NCBI GenBank assembly: GCA_022819745.1
Contig: JAJEGS010000034.1
Coordinates: forward strand, 1 to 64,000
Source of the DNA: Candidatus Latescibacterota bacterium
GTDB lineage: Bacteria; Latescibacterota; UBA2968; UBA8231
Length of the DNA stretch: 64,000 nt
Reading direction: 5' to 3'
Every line of letters begins with the position of its first letter. Position 1 is the stretch's first letter. Below, piece after piece: positions 37,115 to 45,656 of this stretch. The translations under genes were made by a program, and so were the position numbers. A model generated the notes under the pieces. The model was not told the DNA's origin and did not search any database. It was given only the letters and a program-made list of their open reading frames with translations.

Positions 37115-37900
37115 CTACTCAGCAGCCGAGGCGGCCAAAAGCCCCCCATCCACCGGCAGGGACGCCCCGGTAATGCAGCCAGCGGCCGGCGAGCAGAGGA
37201 AAACCACGGCCCGGCCAATGTCTTCGGGGGTTCCCGGACGACGCAGGGGAACTATGTTGTGGAGCCGTTCATTGAGAACGCCCAATGCCGGAGGCGATTC
37301 GTTGAAGACGTGATCGGTGTCCATGTATCCAGGCATGATGGCGTTGCAGCGGATTCCGTGTTCGCCCAAGTCAACGGCCATGCTTTCGGTCAGGCGCAAG
37401 ACGCCGGCTTTGGCGGCCCCGTAGGCCGTGTCGTTTTTCCACGCTCTCCGCCCGTGTACCGAGGAGGTGCTGACGATGGCTCCGCCGCCGCCTTGCGCCA
37501 CCATGGCGCGCGCCGCTTGTTGCGAGCACAGAAAAAAACCTTTGAGGCCCACGTCGAGATTTTGGTCCCAATTCTCCTCGCTGAGTTCGAGGAAAGGCTC
37601 GCCCGTGCCGCCGTAGGGGTTGTTGACCAAAATGTCAATGCGGCCGAACCGTTCGAGAAAGGCCGCAAACATCGCCTCGACTTGGACTCTATCGGAAATA
37701 TCGCCAGCGAAGAATTCGGCATCCCGGCCCATGGCGCGGATCAGGTCCAAGGTTTTGCCGGCATCGTCGTCCTCGTGCAGGTCGTTGATCCCCACGTCGC
37801 AGCCCGCTTCGGCTAAAGACAGGGCAATGCCGCGGCCAATGCGGCGCTTGCCGCCGGTGACGAAGGCTTTCTTTCCACTTAGCAAATATGGGTCGGACAT
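37115..37900 (-). CDS. Short-chain dehydrogenase/reductase (SDR)
   Basis: A 261-residue SDR with TGGKRRIGRGIA as cofactor loop, VNNPYGG in place of NNAG, and Ser in VSTSSVHGRR. Tyr and Lys are in YGAAKAG, and LPVDGG closes the protein. All catalytic residues are present. The start has an AAGGAG site. It lies between a PhyH gene and a membrane-protein gene in one minus-strand operon headed by a GH32-type glycosidase, so it probably oxidises a sugar-derived alcohol or the PhyH product. Confidence 0.9.
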   Translation of the reverse strand: MSDPYLLSGKKAFVTGGKRRIGRGIALSLAEAGCDVGINDLHEDDDAGKTLDLIRAMGRDAEFFAGDISDRVQVEAMFAAFLERFGRIDILVNNPYGGTGEPFLELSEENWDQNLDVGLKGFFLCSQQAARAMVAQGGGGAIVSTSSVHGRRAWKNDTAYGAAKAGVLRLTESMAVDLGEHGIRCNAIMPGYMDTDHVFNESPPALGVLNERLHNIVPLRRPGTPEDIGRAVVFLCSPAAGCITGASLPVDGGLLAASAAE

Positions 37901-37915
37901 GGTGTACTCCTTGCG

Positions 37916-38650
37916 TTAAACGATCTCGGGATGTTCGTGAATCGAGGGGGTGGCCATAATGCGCTTTTGGCGTTCGGTCAGCTCGCCGTACTCTTCGAGG
38001 TTGTAAAACTCCTTGGCCCACGTCGAGTACCCGGGGCTGTACTTGTAGAGCAACGTGCGGCGTTGGTGCTCGGCGCGCCACGGCATGGTGCCGTGGATGA
38101 GGGCCTCGGTAAAGAACAGCGCATCCCCGGCCTTGGCCGTCGGTTGGACCACGTAGTGCGCGTCGCGCTCAAAGTGCCTGACGTCTTGCGGCAGGTTGCG
38201 GGGGTAGTTGGTCTTGTGGCTGCCCGGTACGCAGGCAAAGCCGCCATCGCCCTCATTGGCATCGGCGAGAAAAAAGGTCACCACGCTCAGGCCATTGCGC
38301 ATCTGGCCGTCGCGGTAGCTAAACCAGTGGTCGGTATCTTGGCTCGGGCCGCCGTGGAGACCGCCACGGGTGTCGCCGCGATCCATGATAATGGCATAGT
38401 CGTGGTCGATGCGGACCTTGGGGCCGATGAGTTCGATTAAGTAGGGCAGGATTTTGGGATGGTCGATCAGGTTTTTGGTAGCTTGGCCCCAGCTACTGAC
38501 CTTGTTCAGGTCGTTGCGGGGGTGGTTGTCCCAGCCGTTGATATACCGGTCCACCAGCGCGTTGAGATCGTCCAGTTCCTGCTGGCTGAGGACGTCTTTG
38601 ATGACCAGATAGCCCTCTAGGTCAAAGACGAATTTTTCTTCTTCATTCAT
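37916..38650 (-). CDS. Phytanoyl-CoA dioxygenase (PhyH) family oxygenase
   Basis: A 244-residue PhyH protein from ATG 38650, chosen over a longer frame because AAAGGAG lies 6 bases ahead. Typical features are the N-terminal FDLEGYLVIKDVLS, a candidate iron pair in the DTDHWFSY region, WAKEFYNLEEYG and the distal His in ALIHGTMPW followed by RRTLLYKY. GGFACVPGSHKTNYP is the standard PhyH block. It begins 11 bases after the GH32 stop and precedes an SDR gene in the same operon. The substrate is unknown. Confidence 0.9.
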   Translation of the reverse strand: MNEEEKFVFDLEGYLVIKDVLSQQELDDLNALVDRYINGWDNHPRNDLNKVSSWGQATKNLIDHPKILPYLIELIGPKVRIDHDYAIIMDRGDTRGGLHGGPSQDTDHWFSYRDGQMRNGLSVVTFFLADANEGDGGFACVPGSHKTNYPRNLPQDVRHFERDAHYVVQPTAKAGDALFFTEALIHGTMPWRAEHQRRTLLYKYSPGYSTWAKEFYNLEEYGELTERQKRIMATPSIHEHPEIV

Positions 38651-38661
38651 GGCGTGCTCCT

Positions 38662-40206
38662 TTATGCGTAGATGTCCTGCATCTGATAGGCATCGAGCGA
38701 GAGCAATTCGGCGCTCTGGCCCTGTGCGCGCAGCGAGACCCCGACGCTGTCGGTGCGGTCGGGATAGACGCGTGCGGCCACGCATTGCTGGCCGTTGGCA
38801 AAGACTTCGACGACGCTCTTATCGACAAAAACCCGCAGCTTGAGCGTCTCACTCGGGGCGAGGATGACCGGAGCGGTCTCTGGGGCGCGGGAGAGCACGT
38901 CGGGCGCGACAGAAGAATACGAAGTGTCGAGCGAGATCAGGCTCTGGTGGTGGTCGCTGCCAAAGACGCGGTTGCTAAAGCCCCGGTTTTTGAAAAAGGC
39001 AATGCGCGTGTGCTCCTCTTTGCCGGGCGCGCGCAGGACATTGAGTTCGACCATGGGCGCGTCTTGCGGATTGATTTCAGCGACGAGTTCTATGGCGTTG
39101 CCTCGGACCGCATCGAGGACGAGTTCTTCGTTGGCGGGGAGGGTAGTTTTGCCAACGCGCTGATGGTCTCGCCGGAGCGACTCAAGGTCCCCGGCCGGCT
39201 CCATGGCTAAGTCGTCGCCGACCACGGTCAGCCGACGGGGCAAGGTCATAATCTGGTTCCAGTCCTTGGTCGGTTTGCCGGGGTTCATGTTGAAGAGGAC
39301 CAAGACGCCGCCTTGGCCGTCAGGGGTCGCCGAAGGGGCGTGGACGCCCGACGGCGCGGCCGCGCCAAAGTTAAACTTGGCACCGTAGGTCACGACGAAC
39401 TTGTCGCGCTCAGTGTCGTAGTCGCCGAGCAAGTACTGGCCGCCGCTTCTATGGCTGAAGAAGAGGAGGATGTGGCGGTCGCCAATCGGCCAAAAATAAG
39501 GACAGGCTCCGTCGTCGCCGACTAGCGTGTACCCGTCGTCCTCCGCGAAGGGGTGGAGGTACTCCCAGTGTTCGAGATCGCTCGACCTGAAGAGAAAGTT
39601 GGCGCGCACGGGCTTGCCGGCCGGGCCTTCGGGCTTAGTGCCCGCCGACAGCGAGTAGTACGCGTCGCCTTGCTTCCAGATGCAGGGATCAAAGACTCGG
39701 TAGGGCGCGTCGGCGCGAATGGGGATCACGGCCTTGTTGGCGACCTTTTCCCAGTTGAGCAATAGCGGGTCCGAAGAAGTGGCGACCATGTTGCCGACCT
39801 CAGTGCCGTGGTACATGGCAATGACGCGGTCTTCCTCGACTAGCGCGGCTCCCGAAAAGCAGCAGCGCTCTGGGTTCGGATAGATGCAGTACGGCAGGTC
39901 GCGCCAGTGGACGAGATCGTCGCTTATGGCGTGACCCCAGTGTTGGCGAGTATCCTCCGGTGGATAGGCTTGGTAGAAGAGATGATAGCGGCCCTGCCAG
40001 AAACACAGTCCATTGGGGTCGTTGAGATTGGCTTCGGGGTTGATGTAGTGGTAGATGGGGCGATGCGGATCGCCGGCGTACGAGCGGCGCGCTTCGATCA
40101 TGCGCAGCATCAGCGGATTGGTAGCTAGGGCCTCCTCTTGTTCGGCTAGGGTATCCGGGAAAGTGTAGTAAGGGACCTTTGATGTGTAGTCGGGCGCGGC
40201 AGTCAT
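38662..40206 (-). CDS. GH32-like beta-fructosidase family protein with altered acid/base residue
   Basis: A 514-residue protein with the five-bladed GH32 propeller and a C-terminal beta-sandwich. The nucleophile Asp63 is in NLNDPNG. The transition-state Asp is in YRVFDPCIW. The third GH32 motif, normally ECP with the Glu acid/base, reads GACPYFW here, so the Glu is replaced by Ala. The C-terminal LRVFVDKSVVEVFANG is typical of GH32. Without the Glu, normal hydrolysis would be weak, or another group must serve. No signal peptide is visible. It is the first gene of a four-gene minus-strand operon and has an AGGAGGATTCC site. Confidence 0.88.
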   Translation of the reverse strand: MTAAPDYTSKVPYYTFPDTLAEQEEALATNPLMLRMIEARRSYAGDPHRPIYHYINPEANLNDPNGLCFWQGRYHLFYQAYPPEDTRQHWGHAISDDLVHWRDLPYCIYPNPERCCFSGAALVEEDRVIAMYHGTEVGNMVATSSDPLLLNWEKVANKAVIPIRADAPYRVFDPCIWKQGDAYYSLSAGTKPEGPAGKPVRANFLFRSSDLEHWEYLHPFAEDDGYTLVGDDGACPYFWPIGDRHILLFFSHRSGGQYLLGDYDTERDKFVVTYGAKFNFGAAAPSGVHAPSATPDGQGGVLVLFNMNPGKPTKDWNQIMTLPRRLTVVGDDLAMEPAGDLESLRRDHQRVGKTTLPANEELVLDAVRGNAIELVAEINPQDAPMVELNVLRAPGKEEHTRIAFFKNRGFSNRVFGSDHHQSLISLDTSYSSVAPDVLSRAPETAPVILAPSETLKLRVFVDKSVVEVFANGQQCVAARVYPDRTDSVGVSLRAQGQSAELLSLDAYQMQDIYA

Positions 40207-40429
40207 GGAATCCTCCGATTTGGTGAGCAGTCGTTAGGGCAGCGCAAAGTATAGGTCTTGTGCAGGCGTCAATCCAGTCTTAGGCAAGAGCCAACGCGCC
40301 GCTGCCGATCCAAGCGGATTGACAATCACCTTGCGAATGCGCTCTATTCCCTTAGATCAACGTGTTGAGTCCGTTAATTGTTCGGAATCAGCGGCTAATC
40401 GCGCCATTGCAAAAAGGAGCAACTTTTTT

Positions 40430-41092
40430 ATGGTCAAACCCGAAGTACTAGAAGCCTTTAAGGAATTCGACTCGCCGACGATTTTCAACGCCATCGTGTT
40501 AAAGTGCGGCCTGCCCAATGAAGAGTACACCGACCATCGAATTCGCTATTTGCTGCCGGAATTGGGGCCGGTCATCGGCTATGCAGTGACCGCAGAGGTA
40601 ACGACTAACGACCCGGACTCCGTAGCGGTTCCTTGGGACGGGTACTACGAGGCAATCGACGCCATGGAAGGACCCGTGTTCGCAGTGATGAAGGACGTGG
40701 ACTCGCGTCCCGGACGCGGAGCCAGTTTTGGCGACGGCATGGCGCGGCTGCACCAGCGGCTAGGCGCGGTGGGGGCCGTTGTCGATGGAACAGTGCGCGA
40801 CTTGGAGGGAATCCGCCGGGTCGGGCTGCCGATCTTCGCCTGGGGGACAGTGCCAGGGCACGGCGTATTCAACGCGACGCGGGTCAACGCGCCAATTACC
40901 GTAGGGTCCGTGCGGATTCGACCGGGAGACCTGATCTTCGGCGACGGCGACGGCTGCGTGCGCATTCCCCTGGAGCACGCCGAGGAAGTGTTGGAATTGG
41001 CCGCAGAAGTGCGGGACAAGGAAGCCAAGATTTTTGCCCTGTACGATTCAGACGACTTTTCCCTCGCCAAGTGGCGAGAATCGCGCCGGTAG
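40430..41092 (+). CDS. RraA-like aldolase/decarboxylase family protein
   Basis: A 220-residue protein from ATG 40430, with AAAAGGAG 10 bases upstream. It has the RraA/HMG-aldolase fold: SPTIFNAIVLKCG at the start, GASFGDGMARL, the DGTVRDLEGIRR block carrying the Arg-Asp of the aldolase site, and PGDLIFGDGDGCVRIP. Members include 4-hydroxy-4-methyl-2-oxoglutarate aldolases and oxaloacetate decarboxylases. RNase E inhibition is a separate E. coli role. It heads a plus-strand cluster with PhyH, creatininase and desaturase genes. A candidate TTGACA box lies at 40319-40324. Confidence 0.88.
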   Translation: MVKPEVLEAFKEFDSPTIFNAIVLKCGLPNEEYTDHRIRYLLPELGPVIGYAVTAEVTTNDPDSVAVPWDGYYEAIDAMEGPVFAVMKDVDSRPGRGASFGDGMARLHQRLGAVGAVVDGTVRDLEGIRRVGLPIFAWGTVPGHGVFNATRVNAPITVGSVRIRPGDLIFGDGDGCVRIPLEHAEEVLELAAEVRDKEAKIFALYDSDDFSLAKWRESRR

Positions 41093-41167
41093 GGGCAACC
41101 CTTGTGGTTGCCTTCATCGCCACCCGCCAGTCATCGCAACGGGCAGCGCCTAGCAAAGGAGGACAGC

Positions 41168-42043
41168 ATGGAGACCACCACCGTAAAAATTGATCCCAAA
41201 GAAGAAATCGGCTTTATGACGGTCGATGAGACTGATTTTGCCGCTTTCTCCCTGAGCCAGCAGATCCGCCATCTCGAAATGGAGGGCTACGTGCTCATGC
41301 CGGATGTGCTCGACGCCGAGCACATTGCGGCGTTAAAGGCCGAGCTAAAGGACCTGCCGATGACGCACAAGGACTACAGCAAGGCCCAAACCGTCCACCA
41401 CGAGCCCCAGTGCACGAGCCGGTTGGTAGCCGAACTGATCGGCTATCCGCCGATTGCGGAATTCCTCAAAGTGCTTATGGGGCCAGACATCGTCTTCACG
41501 CACGGGCTTTTTACCCGCACCCTCTCCGGCTCGCCGGGGATTTCAATGCACACTGACGGCCAGCCATTCGGCTCGTCGATCTTTGGCTTCGAAGGCTCTT
41601 CGCCGCGCCTTTTGCGGGTGCTCTACTACCTCGACGACCTGCCGCCCGAGCGCGCGCCCTTCCGGCTCATCCCGCGCTCCCATCTCTCGTTTCACGCCCA
41701 AGCCAACCCGTACGTGCGCTATGTCTCGCACCCGCAGGAAATCACGCTCTGCGCCAAAGCTGGTTCGGTAGTAATGATACCCGCCCTCCTTTTCCACGGC
41801 ACCCATCCCAACAAGGACTTGGCCCCTCGGGAACTGATCCAGTTCGGCTACCGGCCGGCTTGGGCGGGGCCAGTTCAGCCGATGGACGATTGGGATCCAG
41901 AATGGGTGGAAAACGCGCCGGCCGTGGCCAAACCTTTTCTCCAAAGCCGCAACACCACCGGCAAGGAGTGGAAACAGGTCCACAAACCCCAGGGCATGCA
42001 GAGCGACGCACCGGGCATCAATCCAGACCGCTGGGGGAACTAA
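41168..42043 (+). CDS. Phytanoyl-CoA dioxygenase (PhyH) family oxygenase
   Basis: A 291-residue PhyH protein from ATG 41168 with AAAGGAGGACAGC upstream. The iron motif H-x-D is in SMHTDGQPFG and the distal His in LFHGTHPNKD. LRVLYYLDDLPPERAPFRLIPRSHLSFH is the usual PhyH core, split here by position only. Arg in RELIQFGY may bind 2-oxoglutarate. The gene ends 2 bases before the creatininase start, so the two are coupled. The product may be an amide or cyclic substrate for that hydrolase, which is only an inference. Confidence 0.9.
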   Translation: METTTVKIDPKEEIGFMTVDETDFAAFSLSQQIRHLEMEGYVLMPDVLDAEHIAALKAELKDLPMTHKDYSKAQTVHHEPQCTSRLVAELIGYPPIAEFLKVLMGPDIVFTHGLFTRTLSGSPGISMHTDGQPFGSSIFGFEGSSPRLLRVLYYLDDLPPERAPFRLIPRSHLSFHAQANPYVRYVSHPQEITLCAKAGSVVMIPALLFHGTHPNKDLAPRELIQFGYRPAWAGPVQPMDDWDPEWVENAPAVAKPFLQSRNTTGKEWKQVHKPQGMQSDAPGINPDRWGN

Positions 42044-42045
42044 TT

Positions 42046-42780
42046 GTGAAACTAGCTGAACTCACTTGGCCCGACTTGGAGCAGGTATCCAGAGACGCGG
42101 TAGTAGTATATCCCATAGCGGCGTTTGAACAGCACGGGCCGCATCTGCCGTTTATAACGGACACCGCCGAGGTCGCCGCCATCGTCGATCGCCTCGACGC
42201 AGAGATTCCCGATCAGGTCCTCTGTCTCCCGGCGCAGTGGCTGGGCTATTCCCCGCACCACCTGCGGTTCAAGGGCACCATAACAGCCCAATCAGAGACC
42301 CACATCAACATGATCGTCGATACCGTCAGCAGCATGGTCCACGCCGACTTCGACAAAATCCTCATCGTCAACGGCCACGGCGGCAACGTTCCCAATATGA
42401 ACGTCTCCCTCCAGCGCCTGATGGAGAAGTGCCCGGACGCGAGAATTTATGGGACCTCTTGGTTTGCCTACGACGAGCTCGGCGAGATCAGAGAGGCAGG
42501 GCCCCACGGCTGGGGACACGCGGGCGAGATGGAGACCTCGGTAATGATGGCCCTGCATCCCGAGTGGGTCAAAGCAGATCGCCTGCAAAAGGACGGCCAC
42601 CCGCCGCAGTCCGAGCGCGCCGGCCAAGTCTCCCGCTACCGCTGGATCCACCAATCGACCGACCAAGGCACCTACGGCGACCCCACTTTCGGATCCGCCG
42701 AAAAGGGAGAGCGCTTCATCAGCGCCGCGGTCGAGGTGTTGGTCCGCATCGTCGAGGACATAAGGAAGGGGCACTTGTAG
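42046..42780 (+). CDS. Creatininase/creatinine amidohydrolase family hydrolase
   Basis: A 244-residue member of the creatininase family. Metal ligands are visible in FEQHGPHLPFITD (Glu, His, Asp), NGHGGN and AGEMETS. The start is GTG 42046, two bases after the PhyH stop. A longer frame upstream overlaps PhyH and is rejected. Such enzymes open cyclic amides or cleave formamides in cofactor or mycofactocin-type pathways. Its neighbours suggest a small catabolic cluster. The substrate is unknown. Confidence 0.88.
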   Translation: MKLAELTWPDLEQVSRDAVVVYPIAAFEQHGPHLPFITDTAEVAAIVDRLDAEIPDQVLCLPAQWLGYSPHHLRFKGTITAQSETHINMIVDTVSSMVHADFDKILIVNGHGGNVPNMNVSLQRLMEKCPDARIYGTSWFAYDELGEIREAGPHGWGHAGEMETSVMMALHPEWVKADRLQKDGHPPQSERAGQVSRYRWIHQSTDQGTYGDPTFGSAEKGERFISAAVEVLVRIVEDIRKGHL

Positions 42781-42854
42781 GTCGATGAATACAACTTGCC
42801 CAGCCAGCGCAAAATTGCGACAGTAAAGCTAGCTTTTTTAGAGGAGAACATCCC

Positions 42855-43868
42855 ATGGAAATGACAAAAAACCAGCGCAAAATAAACTGGTATCGCTGTC
42901 CCTTGCCGCGCGAGACGCTCGCCGCGCTCAACCAACGCAGTGACTTTTGGGGGCTGCTGCAAACGCTGGGGCACCTAGGTCTGCTAGCGGCGACGGGCGC
43001 GGGGGCTTGGTACGCGGCCGAGCACTTGGCCCTGCCGTGGTTGCTGCTGATCCTCTTTTTCCACGGCACGTTCTACGCCTTTTTGCTCAACGGCTTCCAC
43101 GAATTGTGTCATTCCACGGTCTTCAAGAGCAAGTTCCTCAACTATTTCTTCCTGCGCGTGTTCAGCTTTCTCGGCGCGTACAACCACATCCATTTCTGGA
43201 CCAGTCACGCCGAGCACCACAAGTACACCCTGCACCCCCCCGACGATCTCGAAGTGGTCCTGCCGGCCCGGTTGCGATTCATGGATTTTCTCAAGAGTGC
43301 CGTTGTAAATCCGTGGGGCTTGTACGCGCGCTACAAGACGACTTGGCGGCGGGCACGCGGGAAATTAGAAGGCGAATGGGAACTGGCGCTCTTTCCCGAG
43401 TCGGATCCAGACAAGCGGCGACGGCTCATCCGCTGGGATCGCTTCTTGCTAGTGGGTCACGCCCTAATCGTGGTGGTATCCTTGTACTTCGGCCTGTGGA
43501 TGGTACCTGTGCTCGTTACGCTGGCTCCGTTCTACGGCGGCTGGTTGCTGTTTTTGTGCAACAACACCCAGCACATCGGCTTACAGGACGACGTGCCGGA
43601 CTTTCGGCTCTGCACCCGCACGGTCATCTTGAATCCGTTCTTCCGCTTCCTCTACTGGCACATGAACTACCACATCGAACACCACATGTACGCCGGCGTG
43701 CCGTGCTACCGGCTCGGCAAACTACACGCGGCCATCAAAAGCGATCTGCCACACTGTCCGCAGGGGCTGTACGAAGCGTGGACGGAGATCGCCGCCATTC
43801 TAGAACGGCAAAAGGCCGAACCAGACTACGAATACGTGCCGGAATTGCCCACGCCCGTCGCGGCTTGA
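42855..43868 (+). CDS. Membrane fatty-acid desaturase/hydroxylase family protein
   Basis: A 337-residue di-iron membrane enzyme. The three His boxes are HELCH (near residue 90), HAEHH (near 116) and HIEHH (near 274), with an extra NTQHIG. Hydrophobic segments flank them (LLLILFFHGTFYAFLL, ALIVVVSLYFGLWMVPVLV). The first ATG codes MEMTKNQRK, after an AGAGGAG site. The group includes acyl-lipid desaturases and beta-carotene-type hydroxylases. Whether it works on lipid or on a small molecule of the cluster is not clear from the sequence. Confidence 0.88.
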   Translation: MEMTKNQRKINWYRCPLPRETLAALNQRSDFWGLLQTLGHLGLLAATGAGAWYAAEHLALPWLLLILFFHGTFYAFLLNGFHELCHSTVFKSKFLNYFFLRVFSFLGAYNHIHFWTSHAEHHKYTLHPPDDLEVVLPARLRFMDFLKSAVVNPWGLYARYKTTWRRARGKLEGEWELALFPESDPDKRRRLIRWDRFLLVGHALIVVVSLYFGLWMVPVLVTLAPFYGGWLLFLCNNTQHIGLQDDVPDFRLCTRTVILNPFFRFLYWHMNYHIEHHMYAGVPCYRLGKLHAAIKSDLPHCPQGLYEAWTEIAAILERQKAEPDYEYVPELPTPVAA

Positions 43869-43956
43869 GACGGAGTCTTTTGAGCAGACGCAGTATTGTT
43901 GCAGCCGACCCTACTCGGGGCCATATTTCGCTTAGTGGCCTCGGCTCTAGAGATGA

Positions 43957-44265
43957 ATGCAGCCAATGGATATTGCCATATCTGTTGAAGGCGTACCTAT
44001 CCGTCTGACACATGAGCGGTGGTTCCATATTGCCGAAAACCACGATGACATGGCAGGATACTACGAGGATGTACTCGATCTTGTTGAGAATCCTGATTTT
44101 ATCCTCCGGGGGTATCGAGGCTCACTGGTTGCGGCGAGACCCTACGGACGCCAGCGATATTTGATGGTCGTCTATCGACAGGTGTCCTTAGAAGACGGTT
44201 TCATTATTACTGCGTACTTCACACGTAAGGTTGATAGAAGGAAGGCTATATGGAAGAAACCCTAA
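43957..44265 (+). CDS. PBECR/DUF4258-like small nuclease-fold protein (toxin candidate)
   Basis: A 102-residue basic protein: VEGVPIRLTHERWFHIAENH, YYEDVLDLVENPDFILRGYRGSL, RYLMVVYRQ and GFIITAYFTRKV. The order helix-ENPD-strand-RG-strand fits the BECR/RelE-like nuclease fold found in DUF4258 and related toxin families. It overlaps the DUF2283-type gene by 16 bases, a pairing often seen in toxin-antitoxin-like modules. Toxic activity is inferred, not shown. Confidence 0.65.
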   Translation: MQPMDIAISVEGVPIRLTHERWFHIAENHDDMAGYYEDVLDLVENPDFILRGYRGSLVAARPYGRQRYLMVVYRQVSLEDGFIITAYFTRKVDRRKAIWKKP

Positions 44266-44498
44266 CTCCTGACCATGAGCTCGCGCTCGCGCAGGCCGTA
44301 CCTTTCCTGCTCGATTTTCCCGCCTCGCGTTTTTGGGTGGATTACGACCAAGAGGCGGACGTGCTCTACATCAGCTTTGCACGTCCGCAGCAGGCTACGG
44401 ATACAGCCCTGACCGATGAGGGCCTCCTGTTGCGCTATCGGGATAGCCAGCTAGTGGGCGTTACAGTGTTGGATGCTTCTACTCGCGTACCAACGTAA
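44250..44498 (+). CDS. DUF2283-family protein (antitoxin-like partner)
   Basis: An 82-residue protein with the DUF2283 signature WVDYDQEADVLYISF, then DEGLLLRYRDSQLVGVTVLDAS. DUF2283 genes commonly follow DUF4258-type genes and are thought to be antitoxins. The start codon lies inside the upstream frame (16-base overlap), giving tight coupling. Confidence 0.78.
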   Translation: MEETLTPDHELALAQAVPFLLDFPASRFWVDYDQEADVLYISFARPQQATDTALTDEGLLLRYRDSQLVGVTVLDASTRVPT

Positions 44499-44562
44499 AT
44501 GTAAACTTACAGGACAAGCGGCAACGGCTCGTCGCATAATCGGTTGTAAGTCTTCAAACATA

Positions 44563-45246
44563 TCACCACTGCTGCCCCAGCGGCGTCAGCACCAGTTCAT
44601 CGACATTGACCCCGCTCGGCTGCGCCAGTACAAAGCACACAGCGTCGGCAACTTCATCGCGGCTCAAGCGACAACGCCGGTCGCCCTCGTGCAACGGCAC
44701 CGGATCGGGGCTAGCCACCGCACCTAGCGTGATCAAACCGACGTGGACTCCCTGCTCCGCCACCTCCCAGCGCAAACTCTCGCACAGCCCGCGCACCGCG
44801 GACTCGACCGCCGCATAGAGCACCGGCTGCCGCGCGCGGATCAGCCCCTGCAAGCCGTTGATATGCAGCATCCTCCCGCCGCTTTGCATCAGCATCGGCA
44901 AGGCAGCGCGCGTAATCTGCAACGCGCCATTTACATCCGTATCGACAAAGGTGCGCAGGTCCTCGTAGCTGACCTCGGCAAGCGGCCCCTCCACCCAAGT
45001 ACCCGCCGCATTGACCAGCGCATCAAGGCTCCCAAACGCCTCCACTGACTCCCGCACCGCAGCTTCGCAATCCGCAACAATCCCCACATCACCCGACACC
45101 GCTATCGCGCCGTCCAACTCAGCGGCGATAGCCTGTACCTGCTCCGCACGCCGCGCCATCAACGCAACTCGGTGCCCGGCCGCAGCTAGCCGCCGCGCGA
45201 TAGTCTCGCCAATGCCAGAACTGGCACCTGTGATAAGTGCATTCAC
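44563..45246 (-). CDS. SDR-fold protein lacking catalytic Ser and Lys
   Basis: A 227-residue SDR starting at GTG 45246 (MNALITGASSGIGE), with a CAGGAGA site. The cofactor loop and the VNAAGTW motif are intact. In the active site the usual Ser position falls in LHINGLQG, and YxxxK reads YAAVE, so Ser and Lys are absent while Tyr remains. C-terminal elements resemble serine 3-dehydrogenase-like SDRs. The protein may bind NAD(P) without classical oxidoreductase chemistry, or may be drifting. Confidence 0.82.
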   Translation of the reverse strand: MNALITGASSGIGETIARRLAAAGHRVALMARRAEQVQAIAAELDGAIAVSGDVGIVADCEAAVRESVEAFGSLDALVNAAGTWVEGPLAEVSYEDLRTFVDTDVNGALQITRAALPMLMQSGGRMLHINGLQGLIRARQPVLYAAVESAVRGLCESLRWEVAEQGVHVGLITLGAVASPDPVPLHEGDRRCRLSRDEVADAVCFVLAQPSGVNVDELVLTPLGQQW

Positions 45247-45278
45247 TGTGAGATATCTCCTGATAATCTGTCAATCAC

Positions 45279-45346
45279 TCAGATAAACCTATAAATAACT
45301 TGCCCCACGAGCACCTCGCCCCGAGGTTGCCGACGGCCAAGCGCGC
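45279..45346 (-). pseudogene. 3'-end relic of a D-2-hydroxyacid dehydrogenase gene
   Basis: Minus-strand reading gives ARLAVGNL, then after a 13-base deletion GEVLVGQVIYRFI and a TGA at 45279-45281. The intact gene at 46863 ends ARLAADNL...GEALVGQITTRFI. DNA identity is high over this 68-base piece. The last codons of the gene at 45289 now run through it in another frame. Confidence 0.7.
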
Positions 45347-45636
45347 CCACTTTCCTCATCGGGCATAGCCTCGGCCGCCCGACCAGACTCGACGTGCCGC
45401 TTCAGATCAACCCATCGCTCGAAGCCATACTCGCGGGCAATGACCAATTGGGCGTTTCTCAAGGAGAACTTGGTCTGAAAAATCTCGTCGTCCGTCTGCT
45501 CGGACAAATGCGACAAGGTTTGCCTGAGCCGCTGCGCACTCGCGGGGTCGGCAGATCGGTGGCCCTTCAGCAGGCTTTTGGCTTGCTTCTTGAGTTGCTC
45601 TAGGTTGGGGTTGGGCGGAAGCGCAGCCGGAGACAT
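45289..45636 (-). CDS. Ankyrin-protein-type N-terminal domain, short protein with acquired tail
   Basis: A 115-residue protein from ATG 45636 (AAAGGAG ahead). PNPNLEQLKKQAKSLLKGH, then SLRNAQLVIAREYGFERW and VDLKRHVE match the helical segment found at the N-terminus of many bacterial ankyrin-repeat proteins, but no ankyrin repeats follow. The last 24 residues (from about PDEESGRAWP) read out of frame through a relic of a dehydrogenase gene. The protein therefore looks truncated and capped by chance. Confidence 0.6.
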   Translation of the reverse strand: MSPAALPPNPNLEQLKKQAKSLLKGHRSADPASAQRLRQTLSHLSEQTDDEIFQTKFSLRNAQLVIAREYGFERWVDLKRHVESGRAAEAMPDEESGRAWPSATSGRGARGASYL

Positions 45637-45656
45637 ACACACTCCTTTCTCAGTGC

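Noticed and set aside
42825..42836. AAAGCTAGCTTT followed by T residues as a terminator before the desaturase
   Set aside because: The palindrome has no loop and is weak. It cannot form a stable hairpin of normal geometry.
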